NCBI GenBank assembly: GCA_934500865.1
Contig: CAKSUD010000048.1
Location: 1 to 13,414, forward strand
Direction: 5' to 3'
Length of the DNA: 13,414 nucleotides
DNA from: an uncultured Clostridia bacterium
GTDB taxonomy: Bacteria; Bacillota; Clostridia; TANB77; RGIG9151
Under the pieces are notes generated by a model. It saw only the letters and a list, made by a program, of their open reading frames with translations. It had not been told where the DNA came from and ran no database searches. Numbering within the stretch: the first letter of the stretch is position 1; the number at the start of each line of letters is the position of its first letter. The translations under genes were made by a program, and so were the position numbers. This document shows, in pieces, positions 1-6,149 of this stretch.

Positions 1-30
1 CGACAGAAAACAAAAAAAGTTCATTGACGT

Positions 31-49
31 TGTTGACCGAAGGTCAACA
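31..49. repeat. Perfect inverted repeat (hairpin) at the left edge
   Basis: TGTTGACC (31-38) and GGTCAACA (42-49) form a perfect 8-bp stem with a GAA loop. It lies five bases before a second hairpin that has a T-run. It may be part of the 3' end of a rightward gene lying outside the window, or an extra stem in front of the terminator. On the minus strand it lies downstream of the rdgB stop, with a T7 run about 13 bases further on, so it could also help end the rdgB transcript. The role is not decidable from the window. Confidence 0.5.
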
Positions 50-53
50 TAGC

Positions 54-76
54 GTGGACTTTAGTCCACTTTTTTT
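54..76 (+). terminator. Rho-independent terminator of a gene left of the window
   Basis: GTGGAC (54-59) pairs with GTCCAC (64-69) around a 4-base loop, and a run of seven Ts follows at 70-76. The order stem then T-run is correct for the plus strand. On the minus strand the stem has an A-run before it and no T-run directly after it. It therefore most likely ends a rightward transcript that converges on rdgB. Confidence 0.65.
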
Positions 77-95
77 ATATAGAATGACTAAAATT

Positions 96-689
96 TTAAC
101 GATTATGTGACTCAAGCCAAGTTTTTAACAAGCCCACAGCCTTGGCTCTATGACTTATCTTATTTTTTTCTTCAGCTTCAATTTCGCCGAAGTTTTTTTG
201 CTTTTCGGGTACATAGAATAGAGGGTCATATCCAAATCCTAAGTTACCGCGTTCTTCTTTATCTATAAGTCCGAAGCACTTTCCGGTAAAAATTTCTTTT
301 GCATTTTTTGAAACTAGGGCGATACTGCAAGTATAATGAGCTCCACGTTCTAAGGCTGGAACATCTTTTAATTCTTCTAGCAATTTTGCATTATTGTCTT
401 TATCATTTCCACCGGAATACCTGGCAGAATAAATGCCTGGTCTACCGCCTAAAGCATCAACACATAATCCGGAATCATCTGCAATTACAACTAAATTCTC
501 GTCATTTAGTTCTTTATATAAAGCTTCTGCTTTTATCATAGCATTTTCTTCAAATGTGCTTCCGTTTTCTTCAATGTCTAAATCTATTCCTACATCTTTC
601 ATAGAAAGAAATTCAACATTTGGCATATTTAACATTGCTTTTAGTTCACTTACTTTATGAGCATTTTTTGTTGCAACTATAATTTTCAT
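96..689 (-). CDS. rdgB: XTP/dITP diphosphatase (RdgB/HAM1 family)
   Basis: This house-cleaning enzyme hydrolyses non-canonical purine triphosphates (ITP, dITP, XTP) to the monophosphate and pyrophosphate, keeping them out of DNA and RNA. It is cytosolic. The 197-residue product has the usual family length and motif order: TKN near the N-terminus (7-9), FEENA (46-50), the acidic pair in ADDSG (D71, D72) expected to bind the metal, SARY (88-91), GFGYDP (151-156) and the substrate-binding SHR (179-181). An in-frame ATG lies 27 bases further upstream at 716. I chose 689 because GGAGG sits 8 bases before it and the family N-terminus begins at this Met. It is leftward, 94 bases downstream of glgP, with a terminator and a possible promoter in between, so it is probably its own unit. 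Function is assigned from motifs; confidence is high. Confidence 0.96.
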   Translation of the reverse strand: MKIIVATKNAHKVSELKAMLNMPNVEFLSMKDVGIDLDIEENGSTFEENAMIKAEALYKELNDENLVVIADDSGLCVDALGGRPGIYSARYSGGNDKDNNAKLLEELKDVPALERGAHYTCSIALVSKNAKEIFTGKCFGLIDKEERGNLGFGYDPLFYVPEKQKNFGEIEAEEKNKISHRAKAVGLLKTWLESHNR

Positions 690-697
690 TGTAAATT

Positions 698-702
698 CCT
701 CC
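698..702 (-). promoter_or_regulatory. Shine-Dalgarno site that fixes the rdgB start
   Basis: Read on the minus strand this is GGAGG, 8 bases before the ATG at 689. It lies inside the longer reading frame that begins at 716, so it argues for the shorter protein. Confidence 0.75.
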
Positions 703-717
703 ATTTCATTCTTCATT

Positions 718-746
718 ATTCTATATCATTTACACATTAAATACAA
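718..746 (-). promoter_or_regulatory. Possible promoter for rdgB
   Basis: On the minus strand, TTGTAT (741-746) and TAGAAT (718-723) are separated by exactly 17 bases. The -10 box matches five of six consensus bases, but the -35 box matches only TTG. The -35 box falls just past the T-tail of the glgP terminator. Transcription would begin about 20 bases before the ATG. The call is weak, made partly because rdgB otherwise sits behind a terminator. Confidence 0.35.
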
Positions 747-774
747 GAAAAAAGGGACTCTTTACAGTCCCTTT
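745..774 (-). terminator. Rho-independent terminator of glgP
   Basis: AAAGGGACT (751-759) and AGTCCCTTT (766-774) form a 9-bp stem around a 6-base loop. Read leftward, the GGGACT/AGTCCC core is followed by a run of Ts that then breaks into CTTG. It starts about 10 bases after the glgP stop. A run of nine Ts (777-785) also follows on the plus strand, so the structure could work in both directions, but no rightward gene ends here. Confidence 0.8.
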
Positions 775-783
775 AGTTTTTTT

Positions 784-3348
784 TTACAATACCCATTTAA
801 TTAATCCAAGATCTTGCTTATTAATTAGCATAGGATTCTTAGGAATAATTCTATAAGTGAAACCATAGTTTCCACCATTTTTCATAGGAATGTCAGCTTT
901 ATATTCGTACATTTCTCCATTCTTTTGAACCAGGTTCATAGGGCAAGAATGAGATTCTTGCAAAGCACCTTCAGGAGAAATTTTTCCGTAGTAAACTTCA
1001 ACAGATACATCTTTTGGGTCTATATTTCCTAAATAAGCTAGACAAGCAGGAGATATGGATTGATTTACTAATATCGGATTATTTTCATATGCTGTAAGAT
1101 TTATTGGATTTATATGAATGCTATCCCAGTTTTGAGATATAAAGTCTTTCCAATTTCTTAAATCATATATCTTAGCATAGCTGTTTTGCGAGATTTCTGC
1201 TGTACGGTTGATTAGTGGCATATATAAATTGTTTGTGTACTCTTGAACCATTCTGTCTGTGCTAAATTCAGGAGCAACAACTTTTATAGAAGCCTTCATC
1301 TTTTCAATCCAGTCGTTTGGAATTCCATTCATATCAGTAGAATAGTATAGAGGTAATATTTGTTTTTCTAATGTTGTATAAATACTATCACTATCTACGT
1401 TATCTTGATGATTTAAGCTAGAATAGTATTCGTTCTTACCAATAGACCAACCACTGTTGTTTTTATATCCTTCAATCCACCAGCCATCTAAGATACTAAA
1501 GTTAATAGCACCATTAATAGCTGCTTTTTGACCACTTGTGCCACTAGCTTCTAATGGACGGCGAGGGTTATTCATCCAAATATCAACACCGTGGAGCATA
1601 TATCTAGCGACATTCATATTGTAGTTTTCTAGCATTATTACTTTGCCTTTGAATTCAGGCATTTTGCTTATATCTACGATATTTTTGATAATTTCTTGCC
1701 CTGGTCTGTCAGCAGGATGTGCTTTACCTGCAAATATTATTTGAAGTGGCATATCAGTATTGCTTAAAATTCTCTTAATTCTTTCCATATCTCTAAAGAT
1801 AAGGTTAGCACGTTTGTATGTTGCAAAACGTCTTGCAAATCCTATTGTTAAAACATTAGGGTCAAGCATATTATCTACTTGCATTATATCGTACGGATTT
1901 TCACCGTTTCTCTCCATTTGATTTTTCAAGTTTTCACGAATTATTTCAAATAGCTTTTTCTTATTTTCACGATGAGCTTCCCAAAGTTTTCTGTTAGGAA
2001 TTTTATCTATTGCTTTCCATGTCTTTGCTTCAGGAATACTTGTTTCCCAGTTTGTTGGTAAGTATTCACTATATAAAGCCTTTAGATTAGGAGCAAGCCA
2101 AGTTAATGTATGAACACCGTTTGTAACGTGAGTTATAGGCACTTCTTCTTTTGGAACAAGAGGCCATACATCTCCGAAAATGTCTCTTGAAACTTCGCCG
2201 TGTAATTTACTTACACCGTTTTTCTTTCCGGCAATCTTTAGAGCGAGTACTCCCATATTAAAGTTTTGACCGGAATCATTTGAACAAGACATTCCCATTT
2301 CCATAAATTCATGACGGCTTATACCCATTAGATTCCAGTAGTTACCGAAATACTTATCTATTAAAGATATAGGGAAGATATCAATACCGGCAGGAACAGG
2401 AGTGTGAGTAGTGAAAATAGTACAAGAAGAAACAATTTCACGAGCATCCTTAAATGATATTTGTTTATTTACAATTAAGTTTTTAATTAACTCTATGCAT
2501 ACAAATGAAGAGTGCCCTTCGTTCATATGATAAACTGTAGGATTAATTCCAAGTGCGTTTAATACCTTAAGACCACCTATTCCTAGGAATATTTCCTGTT
2601 GGATTCTCATTTCTTGGTCTCCACCATAAAGTCTAGCAGTAATATCACGGTCGTACTGAGAATTAGATTCTACATTTGTATCTAGCATATATAACTTGTT
2701 TCTTCCTATGTTTACTTGCCATACTTTTGCAAATACTGTTCTTCCAGGGAAGTCAATATTAATTACAAGTTCATCACCGTTTGATGTGTGAACAGGCTTA
2801 ATAGGAAGCTCGGATGGCTCAAGCTCTGTGTAAGTAGTTTCTTGCCAACCTTCTTTGTTAATTTTTTGATTAAAATATCCTTGACGATAAAGTAACCCGA
2901 TTGCAACAAAAGGAAGCCCTAAGTCACTCGCAGATTTACAATGGTCTCCGGATAGGATACCAAGTCCGCCTGAGTAAACAGGGAATGATTCGTCTAAGCC
3001 GTATTCGGCCGAGAAATATGCAATTGTGTTATTTTTATTTTCTGGGTATGTTTTAGAAAACCAAGTCTTTGCTTCGTTCATATAAGAATCAAATTTAGAT
3101 AAAATCAAATCATATTGCGACAAAAATTCTTCGTTTTTAGCAGCAGCTTCTAGTTTAGATTGTTCAACGTTATTAATAAATTTTACGGGACTTTTATTAC
3201 ATTGGTTCCATAGTTCAATGTCAATTAGTTTAAATAATTTTAATGCATCGGTATTCCAAGACCACCAAAGGTTATACGCAAGGTCTTCTAACCTGTCGAT
3301 CCTTTCAGGTACTTTTGGAATAACTGTAACTTTACCAAATAAATACAT
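784..3348 (-). CDS. glgP: Alpha-glucan phosphorylase (GT35, DUF3417 type)
   Basis: This is a pyridoxal-phosphate enzyme that cleaves alpha-1,4-glucan (glycogen or maltodextrin) with phosphate to give glucose-1-phosphate. At 854 residues it has the length of the alpha-glucan phosphorylase subfamily, which carries an extra N-terminal domain (DUF3417, here about residues 10-120, with NLWWSWN at 26-32). Visible motifs are MNEGHSS (275-281), THTPVPAG (314-321), GFARRFATYKR (503-513) and EASGTSGQK (600-608), in which K608 is the expected PLP-linked lysine. The C-terminal 90 residues form the small beta-rich domain usual in this subfamily. AGGAGG lies 8 bases before the ATG. No glgA, glgB, glgC or malQ is adjacent, so the gene stands alone. 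A good divergent promoter lies upstream and a terminator directly downstream. Substrate chain preference cannot be told from sequence. Confidence 0.95.
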   Translation of the reverse strand: MYLFGKVTVIPKVPERIDRLEDLAYNLWWSWNTDALKLFKLIDIELWNQCNKSPVKFINNVEQSKLEAAAKNEEFLSQYDLILSKFDSYMNEAKTWFSKTYPENKNNTIAYFSAEYGLDESFPVYSGGLGILSGDHCKSASDLGLPFVAIGLLYRQGYFNQKINKEGWQETTYTELEPSELPIKPVHTSNGDELVINIDFPGRTVFAKVWQVNIGRNKLYMLDTNVESNSQYDRDITARLYGGDQEMRIQQEIFLGIGGLKVLNALGINPTVYHMNEGHSSFVCIELIKNLIVNKQISFKDAREIVSSCTIFTTHTPVPAGIDIFPISLIDKYFGNYWNLMGISRHEFMEMGMSCSNDSGQNFNMGVLALKIAGKKNGVSKLHGEVSRDIFGDVWPLVPKEEVPITHVTNGVHTLTWLAPNLKALYSEYLPTNWETSIPEAKTWKAIDKIPNRKLWEAHRENKKKLFEIIRENLKNQMERNGENPYDIMQVDNMLDPNVLTIGFARRFATYKRANLIFRDMERIKRILSNTDMPLQIIFAGKAHPADRPGQEIIKNIVDISKMPEFKGKVIMLENYNMNVARYMLHGVDIWMNNPRRPLEASGTSGQKAAINGAINFSILDGWWIEGYKNNSGWSIGKNEYYSSLNHQDNVDSDSIYTTLEKQILPLYYSTDMNGIPNDWIEKMKASIKVVAPEFSTDRMVQEYTNNLYMPLINRTAEISQNSYAKIYDLRNWKDFISQNWDSIHINPINLTAYENNPILVNQSISPACLAYLGNIDPKDVSVEVYYGKISPEGALQESHSCPMNLVQKNGEMYEYKADIPMKNGGNYGFTYRIIPKNPMLINKQDLGLIKWVL

Positions 3349-3384
3349 ATTTAGCTCCTCCTATGTTTAAAATATCACTAATTA

Positions 3385-3413
3385 ATTTTATGATAATAAA
3401 TTGGAAAAATCAA
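3385..3413 (-). promoter_or_regulatory. Probable glgP promoter
   Basis: On the minus strand, TTGATT (3408-3413) and TAAAAT (3385-3390) lie exactly 17 bases apart, matching the sigma-A-type consensus at four and five of six bases. Initiation near 3378 would give a leader of about 30 bases that includes the AGGAGG site. No operator-like inverted repeat is seen next to it. Confidence 0.5.
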
Positions 3414-3424
3414 GAGAAAATAAC

Positions 3425-3452
3425 TTTATTTTTTAAAATAATATGGTAGAAT
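3425..3452 (+). promoter_or_regulatory. Probable extended -10 promoter of the rightward cluster
   Basis: TGGTAGAAT (3444-3452) fits the extended -10 form TGnTATAAT with one mismatch. TTTATT (3425-3430), a weak -35 box, lies 16 bases upstream. Initiation near 3459 would leave about 20 bases before the ATG at 3480. It points away from the glgP promoter, so the region 3349-3479 serves both directions. Confidence 0.5.
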
Positions 3453-3468
3453 GAAATAGGTTAAGAAC

Positions 3469-3474
3469 GGGGGT
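3469..3474 (+). promoter_or_regulatory. Unusual ribosome binding site of the A24 peptidase gene
   Basis: GGGGGT stands where neighbouring genes have GGAGG-type sites, 5 bases before the ATG. The central G could still pair with the anti-Shine-Dalgarno U as a wobble, so the site is probably usable but weaker than those of its neighbours. Confidence 0.45.
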
Positions 3475-3479
3475 AAGAT

Positions 3480-4142
3480 ATGAGTATATTAATTGCTTTT
3501 ATTGGTACTATTATAGGATACTTGTTGAATAATTATGCAGTTACAGTAGATGAATTTGAGAAGGGAAATGTGCTTAAATTTAAGTATGATAAAATTAGAA
3601 CTCCGATTATAATTTTGTGGAATATTCTTGCACCGGTAATGCTTTTTTATATGTATGGTCAAAATATATCTGTTAATTTTTTTAGAGATGTAGTTTTATC
3701 TGCACTTTGTTCGGCAGTATTTTTTATTGATTTTAGACTACATATAATTCCTAATATACTTAACTTAATTGCATTTTTATTTGGAGTTATATTTATGCTT
3801 TTGGATAAGGCCAGTATTCAAGACAGCTTAACAGGTATGTGCATAGGCTTAGTCTTTTTCCTAATTATCATCATTTTATCGAGAGTTATATATAAAAAAG
3901 ATGGAATGGGTTTGGGAGATGCTAAATTTATGGGCGTTGTAGGAATAATGTTTGGCAGTGTTTATACAGTTGCCACAATATTTTTCTCATTTATATTTGG
4001 GGCGATAGGTGCTACAATTGCATTAATTAGCAAGAATAAAAAGATGGGACAAGAGATTGCGTTTGGGCCATATATAGTTATGGCGGTAATGCTTCTTATG
4101 TTTTTTGGAGAAGGAATATTCAGATTATATTTTGGAATTTAG
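3480..4142 (+). CDS. A24 (prepilin peptidase-type) membrane aspartic protease
   Basis: The 220-residue, very hydrophobic protein has about seven membrane segments and the two conserved aspartates of family A24: D84 in IDFRLHIIPN (83-92) and D147 in GMGLGDAKF (142-150). The later FGPY (195-198) is also typical. Family members cut the leader of type IV pilin-like or Tad-type proteins at the inner face of the membrane. Full-length type IV prepilin peptidases also carry an N-terminal cytoplasmic domain with paired CxxC motifs that methylates the new N-terminus. Here the first loop (about 21-40) is short and has no cysteine, so methylation is unlikely. No pilin, pilus ATPase or Tad gene is visible, so the substrate is unknown. 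It is the first gene of the cluster and ends 12 bases before the next start, which suggests co-transcription. Confidence 0.88.
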   Translation: MSILIAFIGTIIGYLLNNYAVTVDEFEKGNVLKFKYDKIRTPIIILWNILAPVMLFYMYGQNISVNFFRDVVLSALCSAVFFIDFRLHIIPNILNLIAFLFGVIFMLLDKASIQDSLTGMCIGLVFFLIIIILSRVIYKKDGMGLGDAKFMGVVGIMFGSVYTVATIFFSFIFGAIGATIALISKNKKMGQEIAFGPYIVMAVMLLMFFGEGIFRLYFGI

Positions 4143-4154
4143 AGAGGAGATAAA

Positions 4155-5012
4155 ATGATGGTTTTATTTGGACCTGGAGGTAATTCGATTTCATTTCGTG
4201 AAGAAGGACATAAAAGTACGTTAGATGCACCGAAATGGTTATATGAAAGAGGACTTAATGCATATGAATATGAATGTGGACAGGGTGTAAGAATATCCGA
4301 GGAGACTGCAATAAAGTTTGGAGAAGAGGCTAAAAAATATGGAATAACATTAAGTGTACATGCTCCTTATTTTATATCGCTTTCTAGTGTGGAAGAGGAA
4401 AAAAGGGATAATTCTATTAAATATATTTTAGATACTTTAAAAGTGGCTAAACTTATGGGTGCTAGAAGAATTGTGGTTCATCCTGGAAGTTGTAGCAAAA
4501 GAGACAGAAATGAAGCTTTTGAACTTGCTCTGCTAACAATGAAAAAAGCAGTAGAAGAAGCAAAAGCAAATGGGTACGGAGATGTAGAAATCTGTCCTGA
4601 GACGATGGGGAAGATTAATCAACTTGGAAGTGTTGAGGAAATTGCTAAAATGTGCAAGATTGATGATATGCTTGTTCCTACTGTTGATTTCGGGCATATA
4701 AATGCAAGAGAAATGGGAAGCTTAAAGACAGAAGAGGATTTTGAAAAAATAGTTAAATGTTTTATAAATGAGCTTGGAGAAGAGAGAGGAAGAAGATTTC
4801 ACGTTCATTTTAGCAAGATAGAATATACAAGTGGTGGAGAAAAGAGACATCTTACATTCGCGGATAATGTATATGGCCCTGAGTTTTTACCACTTGCACG
4901 AATTATTAAGAAATACAATCTTGATTTAACGATTATATGTGAATCTGATGGTACTATGGCTGAGGACGCATTGGCTATGAAGAAAATTTTAGATGAAGTG
5001 GAGGCAGAATAA
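4155..5012 (+). CDS. Endonuclease IV-like (AP endonuclease family 2) TIM-barrel protein
   Basis: The 285-residue protein has the length and fold pattern of endonuclease IV, a zinc-dependent TIM barrel that cuts DNA at abasic sites. Metal ligands seen in order are H69 (VHAPY), H109 (VVHPG), E149 (CPETMG), D178 and H181 (VDFGH), H218 (HVHFS), H232 (KRHLTF) and E263 (CESDG). In E. coli Nfo one zinc is held by an Asp-x-His pair. The matching stretch here is K230-R231-H232, so that Asp appears to be missing. The best description is therefore an endonuclease IV homologue of uncertain activity; a sugar isomerase-like TIM barrel is the main alternative. GAGGAG lies 5 bases before the ATG. A second ATG follows at once (4158). 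It is tightly spaced after the A24 gene, and the next start lies just past its stop. Confidence 0.82.
   Translation: MMVLFGPGGNSISFREEGHKSTLDAPKWLYERGLNAYEYECGQGVRISEETAIKFGEEAKKYGITLSVHAPYFISLSSVEEEKRDNSIKYILDTLKVAKLMGARRIVVHPGSCSKRDRNEAFELALLTMKKAVEEAKANGYGDVEICPETMGKINQLGSVEEIAKMCKIDDMLVPTVDFGHINAREMGSLKTEEDFEKIVKCFINELGEERGRRFHVHFSKIEYTSGGEKRHLTFADNVYGPEFLPLARIIKKYNLDLTIICESDGTMAEDALAMKKILDEVEAE
5000..5004 (+). promoter_or_regulatory. Shine-Dalgarno site that selects the GTG start of the M24 peptidase
   Basis: GGAGG lies inside the last codons of the endonuclease IV-like gene, 9 bases before GTG 5014. The upstream in-frame ATG at 4993 has no such site and would add seven residues not usual in this family. 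The arrangement suggests translational coupling between the two genes. Confidence 0.75.
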
Positions 5013-5013
5013 A

Positions 5014-6033
5014 GTGAGGATAGATAAGATACGTGAAGGATTAAAGGAAGAAGGAATTGGCGGAATTGTTGTTTCCAATATAAAAAATGTAAGATATATT
5101 TCGGGATTTACCGGTGAAGAAGGAATGGCTGTTGTTACAGAAAACAATGCATATTTAATTGTTGATGGAAGGTTTACCGAACAGGCGGAAAGCGAGAGTA
5201 AAATTGAAGTTGTTGATTTTGGGAAAAACTTTGTTAAAACAATAGCTAACTTACTGGAAAAGGATAAAGTTAAAAAATGTGCTTTTGAAGGAAATCATAT
5301 GACATATTCAGAGGCATCACATATGATAGAAACTATTAACTCTATTGAATGGAAACCTCTTAAGGATTTATTTGAAAAAGTCCGAATGATTAAAGATAAA
5401 AGTGAAATTGTAGAAATAAAGAAGGCATTAAAAATTGCACTAGATACATTTGAATTCGTAAGACCACAGGTGGTTCCGGGTGTTCGTGAAATTGAAATTA
5501 AAAATGAAATAGAATATCAAATGAAGAAAAGAGGAGCGAGTGGGCCTTCTTTTGATACAATAGTAGCATCAGGTAAGCGTTCTTCATTACCTCATGGCGT
5601 TGCTAGTGAAAAGGTTATAGAAAACGGAGATGCGGTTGTTATAGATATGGGAGCAGTATATAACGGATACTGCTCTGATATAACCAGAACCGTCTTTGTT
5701 GGAGAACCAACAAAAGAACAACAAAGAGTTTATGATTTAGTTGCAAAGGCTCAAAAGTTCGCAATTGATGCAATTGAGGCAGGAGTTACTTGTAAGGAAG
5801 TAAATGATGTTGCAGTAAATGAATTTAAGAAAAACGCAATGGATAAGTATTTTGTTCATGCACTAGGCCACGGAGTTGGGCTAGATGTACATGAAAGACC
5901 GTTTATAGCTGAAAGAAGTAGTGACACGTTTAAACCGGGAATGGTTGTGACTGTAGAACCCGGATTATATTTACCGGAACAATTTGGAGTTAGAATTGAA
6001 GATATGGTTATGGTACCTGAAAATGAAGGTTGA
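5014..6033 (+). CDS. M24B Xaa-Pro aminopeptidase/dipeptidase, C-terminus truncated
   Basis: This predicted cytosolic dinuclear-metal peptidase removes or splits N-terminal residues before proline. Counting from GTG 5014 (339 residues), it has a creatinase-type N-terminal domain (about 1-125) followed by the pita-bread catalytic domain. Metal ligands are D211 and D222 (VIDMG and CSDITRT), H286 (LGHGVG), E315 (VEPGLY) and E329 (RIEDM); H194 (LPHG) and H293 (DVHERP) are also conserved. The GTG start is backed by GGAGG nine bases upstream and by the family-like opening VRIDKIREGL. All catalytic residues are present, but the frame stops at tandem TGA TAA directly after PENEG, about a dozen residues short of the usual end. 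A fitting tail can be read in another frame up to 6070. It begins one base after the preceding stop and is likely coupled to it. In Bacillus the nearest counterpart would be YqhT-like. Confidence 0.9.
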   Translation: MRIDKIREGLKEEGIGGIVVSNIKNVRYISGFTGEEGMAVVTENNAYLIVDGRFTEQAESESKIEVVDFGKNFVKTIANLLEKDKVKKCAFEGNHMTYSEASHMIETINSIEWKPLKDLFEKVRMIKDKSEIVEIKKALKIALDTFEFVRPQVVPGVREIEIKNEIEYQMKKRGASGPSFDTIVASGKRSSLPHGVASEKVIENGDAVVIDMGAVYNGYCSDITRTVFVGEPTKEQQRVYDLVAKAQKFAIDAIEAGVTCKEVNDVAVNEFKKNAMDKYFVHALGHGVGLDVHERPFIAERSSDTFKPGMVVTVEPGLYLPEQFGVRIEDMVMVPENEG

Positions 6034-6070
6034 TAAACTACTTTTTGTAAAAAGAAAAATTCAATATTAG
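6031..6070 (+). other. Out-of-frame remnant of the M24 peptidase C-terminus
   Basis: If one base is dropped around 6031-6035, the frame continues past the stop for twelve codons, ending CKLLFVKRKIQY then TAG at 6068-6070. The exact first residue depends on which base is dropped. The hydrophobic-then-basic tail resembles the usual end of M24B peptidases and would bring the protein to 351 residues. A real single-base insertion or a sequencing error would look the same. Confidence 0.5.
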
Positions 6071-6087
6071 AATTATTAAAATTATTA

Positions 6088-6116
6088 TTTATTTAATCTT
6101 TATCTTTGTATATAAA
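6088..6116 (+). promoter_or_regulatory. Possible promoter upstream of the macroglobulin gene
   Basis: TTTATT (6088-6093) and TATAAA (6111-6116) lie 17 bases apart in a very AT-rich stretch, with initiation possible near 6123. Such boxes arise easily by chance here. The gap 6034-6149 has no GC-rich hairpin, so read-through from the M24 gene is equally possible. Confidence 0.3.
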
Positions 6117-6149
6117 TATGATAGATTATATAACGGAGGAGATGGTTAA

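Noticed and set aside
690..716. Upstream ATG at 716 as the start of rdgB
   Set aside because: The nine extra residues are not family-like, and the GGAGG site lies inside them, directly serving the ATG at 689.
4993..5013. ATG at 4993 as the start of the M24 peptidase
   Set aside because: It has no ribosome binding site, overlaps the preceding gene by 20 bases and adds seven atypical residues. GTG 5014 has GGAGG nine bases upstream and a family-like N-terminus.
6041..6055. CTTTTTGTAAAAAG as a terminator after the M24 peptidase
   Set aside because: The arms are nearly all A/T with a 2-base loop and no following T-run, so no stable terminator would form.
6106..6134. TTGTAT-17-TATAAC as promoter of the macroglobulin gene
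   Set aside because: The spacing is good, but initiation would fall inside the ribosome binding site at 6135-6141, leaving an unusable leader.
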